From: an uncultured Acetatifactor sp.
GTDB taxonomy: Bacteria > Bacillota > Clostridia > Lachnospirales > Lachnospiraceae
NCBI GenBank assembly: GCA_934394515.1
Contig: CAKRRU010000042.1
Span: forward strand, 1-19,237
Length of the DNA stretch: 19,237 nt
Direction of reading: 5' to 3'
Every line of letters starts with the position of its first letter. Position 1 is the first letter of the stretch. The translations under genes and the position numbers were made by a program. Under the pieces are notes generated by a model. It had not been told where the DNA came from. It saw nothing but the letters and a program-made list of their open reading frames with translations, and made no database searches. Of the stretch, positions 7,419 to 13,230 are shown in pieces.

Positions 7419-7772
7419 ATGTATCAGATGACGGAGACCGAATATAAATTTGCAGAACTGATCTGGGAGAAGGAGCCGATCGGTTCCGGTGAACTGGTGA
7501 AAATGTGTGGGGAGAAATTCGGCTGGAAAAAATCCACTACCTATACGTTTATCAAAAAGCTCTGCGAGAACGGGATTTTCAAGAACGAGAACGCAATTGT
7601 GTCCTCCGTATTAAATAAAGAAGAATACCACAGAGAGCAGGGCGAGGCATTCGTGGAGAAAGCCTATGGCGGATCCCTGCCCAAGATGATCGCAGCCTTT
7701 ATCCAGAGCAAAAAACTCAGCGCGGAGCAGATTGCAGAGATTGAGGCTATGATTGAGGATTATAAGGGGTAG
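7419..7772 (+). CDS. BlaI/MecI/CopY-family transcriptional repressor
   Basis: The 117-residue product matches the family in length and layout. It has an N-terminal winged helix with the typical opening MTETEYKFAELIWEKEPI and KKSTTYTFIKKLCENGIF as the recognition region. A C-terminal dimerisation helix follows (about residues 65-117). Such repressors bind dyads as dimers and are normally inactivated by a BlaR1/MecR1 membrane metalloprotease, or by metal in CopY. No BlaR1-type gene is adjacent, so the sensor and targets must lie elsewhere or the repressor works alone. I chose the ATG at 7419 because AAGGAGG lies 7 bases before it; a longer in-frame reading starts inside ispF without support. 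It has its own promoter upstream and a good terminator downstream. Confidence 0.85.
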   Translation: MYQMTETEYKFAELIWEKEPIGSGELVKMCGEKFGWKKSTTYTFIKKLCENGIFKNENAIVSSVLNKEEYHREQGEAFVEKAYGGSLPKMIAAFIQSKKLSAEQIAEIEAMIEDYKG

Positions 7773-7831
7773 GGGGCAACAGGATTTTTTGGAATCTGAC
7801 TTTTGAAATAATAGAATACTATTGTGCTTGC

Positions 7832-7868
7832 AAAAGTTCTATGCTAATATGATGGCATAGAGCTTTTT
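7832..7868 (+). terminator. Rho-independent terminator after the BlaI-family gene
   Basis: AAAAGTTCTATGC (7832-7844) and GCATAGAGCTTTT (7855-7867) form a 13-bp stem with one G-U pair and a 10-base loop, and the right arm runs into a T-tract. A 5-bp repeat AATAG/CTATT (7810-7823) lies just before it. Confidence 0.8.
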
Positions 7869-7958
7869 CTGTTATCTGATCTATTTTCTATAATATCCAA
7901 TGTCGGAGATTTTCCCAATACATTGAAAACAAATAGAGAATAAATTTTCATTTTTATA

Positions 7959-7982
7959 TTTGCGACTAAAAATGGTTGCAAA
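7959..7982 (+). promoter_or_regulatory. Candidate operator of hicAB
   Basis: TTTGCGAC (7959-7966) and GTTGCAAA (7975-7982) form an inverted repeat matching at 7 of 8 positions around an 8-base spacer. The right arm overlaps the -35 of the hicAB promoter. HicB antitoxins commonly repress their own operon from such a position. Binding is inferred. Confidence 0.45.
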
Positions 7983-8003
7983 ACGCTGCGAAAAAAATAT
8001 AAT
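7976..8003 (+). promoter_or_regulatory. Promoter of hicAB
   Basis: TTGCAA (7976-7981) and a perfect TATAAT (7998-8003) are separated by 16 bases. A second overlapping TATAAT begins at 8003. The start codon follows at 8022, so the leader is very short. Confidence 0.7.
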
Positions 8004-8021
8004 ATAATTAAAGGGGTACAA

Positions 8022-8276
8022 ATGGGACAAAAGGAAAAACTAATTGAACAGTTAAAGAGAAGACCAAAGACATTTACGTTTCATGATGCAGAAGTGCTAT
8101 TAGACTACTTGGAATTTACAAAATCGAATAAAGGGAAAACCAGTGGTTCCAGAGTAATGTTTTCCAGTGAAGAACATGGAAACATATTGCTGCATAAACC
8201 ACATCCTCAAAAAGAATTGAAGGAATACCAGGTCAAACAATTACGTGAACTGTTAGAACAGGAGGGATTGATTTGA
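8022..8276 (+). CDS. hicA: HicA-family toxin (mRNA interferase-like)
   Basis: The 84-residue product resembles HicA toxins, small double-stranded-RNA-binding-fold proteins that cleave mRNA. The visible family features are the SNKGKTSGSRVMF segment (35-47), LLHKPHP (56-62) and the closing LRELLEQEGLI. In classical HicA the G-S pair is followed by the catalytic His (GSH); here the sequence is GSRV, so that position is Arg. His57 or His61 is the nearest alternative. I recall this GSRV form as a recurrent subgroup, but its activity is uncertain. AAAGGGG lies about 7 bases before the ATG. The gene overlaps hicB by 4 bases in one operon and is AT-richer than its neighbours, suggesting acquisition. 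Confidence 0.8.
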   Translation: MGQKEKLIEQLKRRPKTFTFHDAEVLLDYLEFTKSNKGKTSGSRVMFSSEEHGNILLHKPHPQKELKEYQVKQLRELLEQEGLI

Positions 8277-8605
8277 AAAATACAATGGAATATAAAGGAT
8301 ATATCGGAAGTGTAGAATTTTCAGAGGGAGATGGTATCTTTTTCGGAAAAGTAATGGGAATACGGTCTTTGATATCTTATGAAGGAACCGATGCCAAGAG
8401 TCTGGTAGAAGATTTTCATGGGGCGGTAGATGATTATCTGTTACTATGTGAAGAAAATGGGAAAATTCCGGAGAAGGCATATAAAGGTAGTTTTAATATT
8501 AGAATTGCGCCGGAAACACATAAAAAGTTAGTGATTCATGCGACCGCTTGTCAGATGTCCTTAAATGAATATGTGAAAGAAACACTGGAAAAGGCTGTAA
8601 TGTAA
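8273..8605 (+). CDS. hicB: HicB-family antitoxin
   Basis: The 110-residue product has the two-part HicB layout. An N-terminal partial RNase-H-like fold (YKGYIGSVEFSEGDGIFFGKV, then a GTDAKSLVEDFHGAVDDYL helix) would neutralise the toxin. A C-terminal ribbon-helix-helix (FNIRIAPETHKKLVIHATACQMSLNEYVKETL) would bind DNA. Translation starts at TTG, which overlaps the hicA stop (ATTTGA) and is preceded by GGAGGG at 6 bases. An ATG four codons later lies too far from this site. Translational coupling with the toxin is likely, and the protein probably represses the operon through the inverted repeat at 7959-7982. A terminator follows 12 bases after the stop. Confidence 0.88.
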   Translation: MKNTMEYKGYIGSVEFSEGDGIFFGKVMGIRSLISYEGTDAKSLVEDFHGAVDDYLLLCEENGKIPEKAYKGSFNIRIAPETHKKLVIHATACQMSLNEYVKETLEKAVM

Positions 8606-8617
8606 AAACTTCACTCC

Positions 8618-8641
8618 GGGGTTGACAAACCCCTCATTTTT
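8618..8641 (+). terminator. Terminator of hicAB
   Basis: GGGGTT (8618-8623) and AACCCC (8628-8633) form a 6-bp stem with a GACA loop, followed by five T (8637-8641). It ends the toxin-antitoxin operon and overlaps the next promoter. Confidence 0.75.
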
Positions 8642-8650
8642 GCATATCTT
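8622..8650 (+). promoter_or_regulatory. Promoter of the cysteine T-box operon
   Basis: A perfect TTGACA (8622-8627) lies partly in the loop of the hicAB terminator. TATCTT (8645-8650) follows after 17 bases. Transcription would begin near 8657, about 30 bases before T-box stem I, which is the expected place. Confidence 0.6.
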
Positions 8651-8686
8651 ATTTAGTAGGAAAATACATTATATCAAAGGCATAGA

Positions 8687-8936
8687 ACAGGAAAAGTACT
8701 TTTCCGCAAGGTGTCAGAGAGAGGCTGCGGATGCTGTGAGCAGCTTTCACCGGAAGAAAAGGAAGTGCGCCTGTGAGCTGATCCGGGGAATGGGACGGTA
8801 AGTCAGTATCCGGATCCGGTGAGCACCCGTTATGTGCATGGCGTCATAGGCGTCTGAGGGAAGGGCATTGTCCCTTAAGTAGAGTGGAACCGCGGATAAA
8901 TTCGTCTCTAAGATGAAATTTATGCGCGGATTTTTT
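8687..8936 (+). promoter_or_regulatory. T-box leader sensing tRNA-Cys
   Basis: The leader has the full T-box layout. The stem I base ACAGG (8687-8691) pairs with CCTGT (8770-8774). Above it the specifier loop has AAAAGTA on the left and GAAGTGCG on the right. CTTTTC (8699-8704) pairs with GAAAAG (8756-8761). The specifier codon is therefore TGC (8766-8768), cysteine. The distal part carries AGAGAG and a GCTGC/GCAGC hairpin (8724-8745). The T-box element reads AGAGTGGAACCGCGG (8881-8895). Its TGGA would pair with a tRNA 3' end UCCA, matching the U discriminator known for tRNA-Cys. Uncharged tRNA-Cys should favour antitermination and switch on cysE-cysS. Confidence 0.93.
8890..8936 (+). terminator. 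T-box regulated terminator
   Basis: CCGCG (8890-8894) plus ATAAATT (8896-8902) pair with AATTTAT (8917-8923) plus CGCGG (8925-8929), with one G-G mismatch. Six T follow (8931-8936). The left arm overlaps the T-box element, so the antiterminator and this hairpin exclude each other. Confidence 0.92.
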
Positions 8937-8986
8937 ATTTTGGAAATGTTGTCTGAAAAGTTGATAGATATTGGCGAGGTGAGAAC

Positions 8987-9700
8987 ATGGGCATCATCAA
9001 AAATCTAAAAGAAGAAGTCCGTATTATCAGGGAACGTGACCCGGCGATCCATTCCTCCATGGAGGTGTTGTTGTATCCCAGTTTTAAGGTTATGATCCAT
9101 TACCGCCTGGCGCATAAGCTGTACCGGAGCGGACACTATTTCTGGGCGAGATATATTTCCCAGCGAGGGGTGCGTAAGACGGGAATCGAGATCCATCCCG
9201 GTGCACAGATCGGCAAGGGATTTTTCATTGACCATGGCAACGGCGTCATCATCGGTGAGACGACGATCATCGGTGATAACGTGACCCTGTATCAGGGTGT
9301 CACCTTAGGAGGTACCGGTAAAGAGCACGGAAAACGTCATCCGACGATCGGCAATAATGTTATGATCAGTGCGGGAGCGAAAGTGCTGGGGTCGTTCACC
9401 ATCGGGGATAATTCCAAGATCGGTGCCGGAAGCGTGGTCTTAAGTGAAGTACCGCCCGGATCTACCGTCGTGGGTGTACCGGGACGCGTGGTAAAGCGCA
9501 ACAATGCAAGCCTGCCGCAGGAGACCATGAACCAGACAGACCTTCCCGATCCGGTCAGAGAGGACATCACGGTATTGCAGCGTGAGAATTCCGAGCTGAC
9601 GAATCGTGTATTGGAAATGGAAGACGAGATAAAACAGCTCCGGAGACTTGTGGTAATGAGTGCGGAGACGGAGGCACATGCCGAAGCAGAAGCCAAATGA
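8987..9700 (+). CDS. cysE: Serine O-acetyltransferase
   Basis: This enzyme acetylates L-serine with acetyl-CoA to O-acetylserine, the carbon skeleton for cysteine. The 237-residue product has the short N-terminal helical part seen in Firmicutes CysE (1-65). A left-handed beta-helix of hexapeptide repeats follows (about 66-170). Catalytic residues are visible in FIDHGNGVIIGET (His83) and GKRHPTIGNN (His118), with the flexible GGTGKEHG loop between them. The C-terminal tail (about 190-225) is a heptad-rich coiled coil ending in an Ala/Glu-rich stretch, beyond the core fold. GAGGTGA precedes the ATG by about 6 bases. The gene is the first behind the T-box, which fits control by cysteine supply, and shares the operon with cysS. 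Confidence 0.95.
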   Translation: MGIIKNLKEEVRIIRERDPAIHSSMEVLLYPSFKVMIHYRLAHKLYRSGHYFWARYISQRGVRKTGIEIHPGAQIGKGFFIDHGNGVIIGETTIIGDNVTLYQGVTLGGTGKEHGKRHPTIGNNVMISAGAKVLGSFTIGDNSKIGAGSVVLSEVPPGSTVVGVPGRVVKRNNASLPQETMNQTDLPDPVREDITVLQRENSELTNRVLEMEDEIKQLRRLVVMSAETEAHAEAEAK

Positions 9701-9748
9701 GAGAAAACTCGTAGTCAGTTAATATCACAATAAGAAAAATAAAGCGGG

Positions 9749-9781
9749 TGCCGGTGACCGGGAGCGGCTGACGGACCGGCA
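9749..9781 (+). promoter_or_regulatory. Hairpin between cysE and cysS
   Basis: TGCCGGT (9749-9755) and ACCGGCA (9775-9781) form a perfect 7-bp stem with a 19-base loop in the 104-base gap. There is no U-tract, so it is more likely an mRNA processing or stabilising structure than a terminator. Confidence 0.4.
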
Positions 9782-9804
9782 ATTACAACAGGAAAGGATA
9801 CTAT

Positions 9805-11220
9805 ATGAGCATCAAAATTTATAACACTTTAAGCAAACAAAAAGAAGAATTCAAACCCTTAGAGCCGGGTAAAGTGAAAATGTATGTCTGCGGACCTACC
9901 GTGTACAACCTGATCCACATCGGTAACGCACGTCCCATGATTGTATTTGATACGGTACGCCGTTACATGGAATACAAGGGCTATGAAGTAAATTATGTTT
10001 CGAACTTCACAGATGTGGATGACAAGATTATTAAAAAAGCAAATGAGGAGGGCGTGGAGCCCGGCGTGATCTCCGAGCGTTATATCGCTGAGTGCAAAAA
10101 AGATATGGAAGGCATGAATATCAAGCCTGCCACCAGGAATCCCAAGGCGACCGAGGAAATCGGTGGTATGTTGGACATGATCCAGACCCTGATCGATAAG
10201 GGGCATGCTTATCCCGCTGCGGACGGTACCGTATATTTCCGCACCAGAAGCTTTAAGGGCTACGGCAAGCTGTCCCACAAGAATCTGGATGATCTGCAGG
10301 GCGGTAACCGTTCCCTGTTAGTCTCCGGTGAGAATCAGAAGGAAGATCCTCTGGATTTCGTATTGTGGAAACCGAAAAAGGAAGGCGAGCCATATTGGGA
10401 TTCCTGCTGGTGTCAGGGACGTCCCGGCTGGCACATTGAGTGTTCCGTTATGAGTAAGCGTTACCTGGGTGACGAGATCGACATCCATGCCGGCGGAGAG
10501 GATCTGATCTTCCCTCATCATGAGAATGAGATCGCACAGTCCGAGGCTGCCAATGACAAGCCTTTTGCAAAATATTGGATGCACAATGCATTCCTGAACA
10601 TTGACAACCGTAAGATGTCCAAGTCTCTGGGCAACTTCTTTACCGTGCGTGAGATCTCCGAAAAATATGATCTGCAGGTACTTCGTTTCTTCATGCTGTC
10701 CGCACATTACAGAAGCCCGTTGAACTTCAGTGCCGATCTGATGGAGGCTGCAAAGAACGGCTATGAGAGAATCGTCACCAGTGTGGACAATCTGAAGTTT
10801 TTGCTGGAGAAGGCAGCAGATACGCCCATGACCGAGGAAGAGAAAAAACTCCTTGCCGAGGCACAGGGCTTTGAGACAAAATTTGACGAAGCCATGGATG
10901 ATGACTTCAATACCGCAGATGCACTGGCAGCTATTTTCGAACTTGTAAAATTCGTCAACTCCAACGCAAAAGCTGACAGCAGCAAGGAATTTTTAGAGGC
11001 TCTGAAGCAGGAGATCGTAACCTTATCCGATATCTGCGGATTGATCGTTGATAAGAAGGCTGAGATGCTCGACAGCGATATCGAGGCACTGATCGAAGAA
11101 CGTCAGGCAGCCAGAAAGGCCAAGAATTTCGCAAGAGCCGACGAAATCCGCGATGAATTACTGGCTAAGGGCATTGTACTGGAAGATACCAGAGAAGGTG
11201 TAAAATGGAAGAGAGCATAA
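9805..11220 (+). CDS. cysS: Cysteinyl-tRNA synthetase
   Basis: CysRS charges tRNA-Cys with cysteine using ATP in the cytoplasm. The 471-residue length is standard. Class I signatures are visible: HIGN at 38-41 and KMSKS at 270-274. The zinc site that selects cysteine is complete: Cys29, Cys213 (HIECS), His238 and Glu242 (HHENE). The C-terminal helical anticodon-binding part runs from about 300 and ends in the typical RQAARKAKNFARADEIRDEL region. GGAAAGGA lies about 8 bases before the ATG. The T-box upstream senses the very tRNA this enzyme charges, a known feedback arrangement. Its last 16 bases overlap mrnC, so the two are probably translationally coupled. Confidence 0.97.
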   Translation: MSIKIYNTLSKQKEEFKPLEPGKVKMYVCGPTVYNLIHIGNARPMIVFDTVRRYMEYKGYEVNYVSNFTDVDDKIIKKANEEGVEPGVISERYIAECKKDMEGMNIKPATRNPKATEEIGGMLDMIQTLIDKGHAYPAADGTVYFRTRSFKGYGKLSHKNLDDLQGGNRSLLVSGENQKEDPLDFVLWKPKKEGEPYWDSCWCQGRPGWHIECSVMSKRYLGDEIDIHAGGEDLIFPHHENEIAQSEAANDKPFAKYWMHNAFLNIDNRKMSKSLGNFFTVREISEKYDLQVLRFFMLSAHYRSPLNFSADLMEAAKNGYERIVTSVDNLKFLLEKAADTPMTEEEKKLLAEAQGFETKFDEAMDDDFNTADALAAIFELVKFVNSNAKADSSKEFLEALKQEIVTLSDICGLIVDKKAEMLDSDIEALIEERQAARKAKNFARADEIRDELLAKGIVLEDTREGVKWKRA

Positions 11221-11645
11221 CCCTCCTTACGAAGATCAAGGAAGTATTTGCCTGTGAGGGGCAGGATGTCAGAGCATATTCGCCCCTGACGCTGGCGTAC
11301 ATCGGTGACGGTATTTATGAACTGGTGATCCGCAGCGTGGTGGTGGAGCGTGCCAACCGTTCGGCAAATGATCTGCATAAAAAGACGACACGCTATGTAA
11401 AAGCACCGGCACAGTCTGCCATGATCGAAGCGCTGCTTCCGGAACTGACGGAGGACGAGGAGTCAGTGTACCGCAGAGGGCGTAACGCCAAATCCTACAC
11501 TACAGCGAAGAATGCGTCTGTGGCGGATTACCGCAGAGCCACCGGATTTGAGGCACTGATGGGCTATCTGTATCTGACCGGACAGACAGACCGGATGCTG
11601 ACTTTGATCAAGGACGGCATTCGTCTGGCGGGGTTGGAAATTTAG
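11205..11645 (+). CDS. mrnC: Mini-ribonuclease 3 (MrnC)
   Basis: MrnC is a small RNase III-fold enzyme without the double-stranded RNA-binding domain; in Bacillus it matures 23S rRNA ends. The 146-residue product has the RNase III-type signature LAYIGDGIYEL with Asp35, and the second acidic motif GFEALMGYLYL with Glu116. The central RGRNAKSYTTAKNA (91-104) is typical of the family. The ATG lies inside the end of cysS, with AGAAGG about 7 bases before it. The place between cysS and rlmB matches the Bacillus subtilis order. Confidence 0.93.
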   Translation: MEESITLLTKIKEVFACEGQDVRAYSPLTLAYIGDGIYELVIRSVVVERANRSANDLHKKTTRYVKAPAQSAMIEALLPELTEDEESVYRRGRNAKSYTTAKNASVADYRRATGFEALMGYLYLTGQTDRMLTLIKDGIRLAGLEI

Positions 11646-11662
11646 GAAAAGAAAGGACAAAC

Positions 11663-12406
11663 ATGGGATATCAGGAATTTACCATAGAAGGCAGAAATGC
11701 CGTGATCGAGGCGTATCGTTCGGGCAAACCCATAGACAAGCTGTTTATCTTGGACGGCTGTCAGGACGGACCGATGATGACCATCAAACGAGAAGCAAAA
11801 AAACATGATACATTAGTAAAATATGTGACCAAGGAGCGACTGGATCAGTTATCCGAGACCGGAAAGCACCAGGGAGTCATCGCATATGCCGCTGCTTATG
11901 AGTATGCAGAAGTGGAGGATATTCTGGAAGCTGCCAGAAAAAAGGGCGAGCCGCCATTTATCTTCCTGCTGGATAATATCGAGGATCCGCATAATCTGGG
12001 AGCCATCATCCGTACTGCCAACCTGGCAGGGGCACACGGTGTCATCATTCCGAAAAACCGTGCCGCAGGACTGACAGCGACGGTAGCCAGAACTTCCGCC
12101 GGAGCACTGAATTATACTCCGGTAGCCAAGGTCACCAATCTGGCAAAGACGATCGAGGATCTGAAAAAAGAAGGTCTGTGGTTCGTATGCGCGGATATGG
12201 GCGGCACCACCATGTATGATCTGGATCTGAAGGGCCCCATCGGCCTGGTCATCGGCAACGAAGGCGAGGGCGTAGGTCGCCTGGTGAAGGAAAAATGTGA
12301 CATGATAGCGTCCATTCCCATGAAGGGAGACATTGATTCCTTAAATGCTTCCGTGGCAGCGGGCGTACTGGCTTACGAGATTGTGCGACAGAGACTGCAG
12401 GGGTAG
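11663..12406 (+). CDS. rlmB: 23S rRNA 2'-O-methyltransferase, TrmH/RlmB family
   Basis: The 247-residue SPOUT methyltransferase uses S-adenosylmethionine, by family position on G2251 of 23S rRNA. An N-terminal substrate-binding domain (about 1-75, with IEGRNAVIEAYRSG) precedes the knotted catalytic domain. SPOUT motif 1 is NIEDPHNLGAIIRTANLAGA (105-124), motif 2 is GLVIGNEGEGV (194-204) and motif 3 is SIPMKGDIDSLNASVAAGV (217-235). AGAAAGGA precedes the ATG by about 6 bases. It starts 17 bases after mrnC in the same operon. The exact target nucleotide is inferred from family and context. Confidence 0.93.
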   Translation: MGYQEFTIEGRNAVIEAYRSGKPIDKLFILDGCQDGPMMTIKREAKKHDTLVKYVTKERLDQLSETGKHQGVIAYAAAYEYAEVEDILEAARKKGEPPFIFLLDNIEDPHNLGAIIRTANLAGAHGVIIPKNRAAGLTATVARTSAGALNYTPVAKVTNLAKTIEDLKKEGLWFVCADMGGTTMYDLDLKGPIGLVIGNEGEGVGRLVKEKCDMIASIPMKGDIDSLNASVAAGVLAYEIVRQRLQG

Positions 12407-12481
12407 TCATGTTGGGCACATGTCGCGGCAGATAAACCTGTGAATCAGCCGTCTATCGGCAAATAAGCAGGGGACGGCAGA

Positions 12482-13135
12482 ATGGGAGAGCGCATGGCAG
12501 AGCATTCCAAATATGAAGAAATGACAGATGAAGAACTCATTGACCAGCTGCGCGAAGGCGACAGACAGGTCATGGACTATATCTGTGACAAGTATAAAAA
12601 TCTGGTACGCAGCAAGGCAAAGTCCATGTACATTCTGGGCGGAGACAGTGAGGATCTGATCCAGGAAGGCATGATCGGTCTGTTTAAAGCGGTGCGTGAT
12701 TACGACTGCGGCAGAGATGCCAGCTTTTATACGTTTGCAGATCTGTGTATCAGCAGGCAGATGTATACGGCGGTGCAGGCATCCCAACGTCTGAAGCATG
12801 CGCCGCTTAACAGTTATGTATCGCTGGACAGCCCCGGCAGAACAGAGGAAGACCGGGATAAGGAAGCACAGACTTTGGCGGAACTACTGTCCGGCAGGAC
12901 GGGAGGTAATCCGGAGGAACTTTTCCTGGACAAGGAAAGAGTGGCTTATCTGGAAGAACAGATTGCCAAGGAACTGAGTGAACTGGAAAATCAGGTGCTG
13001 GATCTCTATATCACGGGAATGAGTTATACGCAGATTGCAAAGGTGCTCGGACGAAGTGATAAGGCAACGGAAAATGCACTCACCAGGGCAAAACAGAAGA
13101 TCAGAGGAATGCTGAAAAAGGAATCGAAATCTTAG
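12482..13135 (+). CDS. sigH: RNA polymerase sigma factor, SigH (Spo0H) family
   Basis: The 217-residue product has sigma-70 region 2 (about 20-95) with EDLIQEGMIGLFKAVRDYD. The LKHAPLNSYVSLDSP stretch (about 101-115) is very close to the SigH family. Region 4 has a helix-turn-helix at about 165-215 (LSELENQVLDLYITGMSYTQIAKVLG). SigH directs early sporulation and stationary-phase genes in Bacillus. Its position behind cysS-mrnC-rlmB matches Bacillus, but the intervening yacP gene is absent here. The ATG at 12482 has AGGGGA 7 bases before it. An in-frame ATG at 12494 preceded by GGGAG is an alternative start. It follows rlmB by 75 bases with no visible terminator, so it may be read from the T-box promoter as well as from its own. 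Confidence 0.9.
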   Translation: MGERMAEHSKYEEMTDEELIDQLREGDRQVMDYICDKYKNLVRSKAKSMYILGGDSEDLIQEGMIGLFKAVRDYDCGRDASFYTFADLCISRQMYTAVQASQRLKHAPLNSYVSLDSPGRTEEDRDKEAQTLAELLSGRTGGNPEELFLDKERVAYLEEQIAKELSELENQVLDLYITGMSYTQIAKVLGRSDKATENALTRAKQKIRGMLKKESKS

Positions 13136-13230
13136 ACAAATCATATTTTAGAATTATTTAATAGATTTTTATGTGCAGTTAGTGATAACATACTGTTCAG
13201 ATGTTTCGCTAAGAAAGGCACAGGGATATC

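Noticed and set aside
13136..13230. Promoter for the RND transporter
   Set aside because: The gap is AT-rich and several poor -35/-10 pairs can be drawn (for example CATACT near 13187), but none is convincing.
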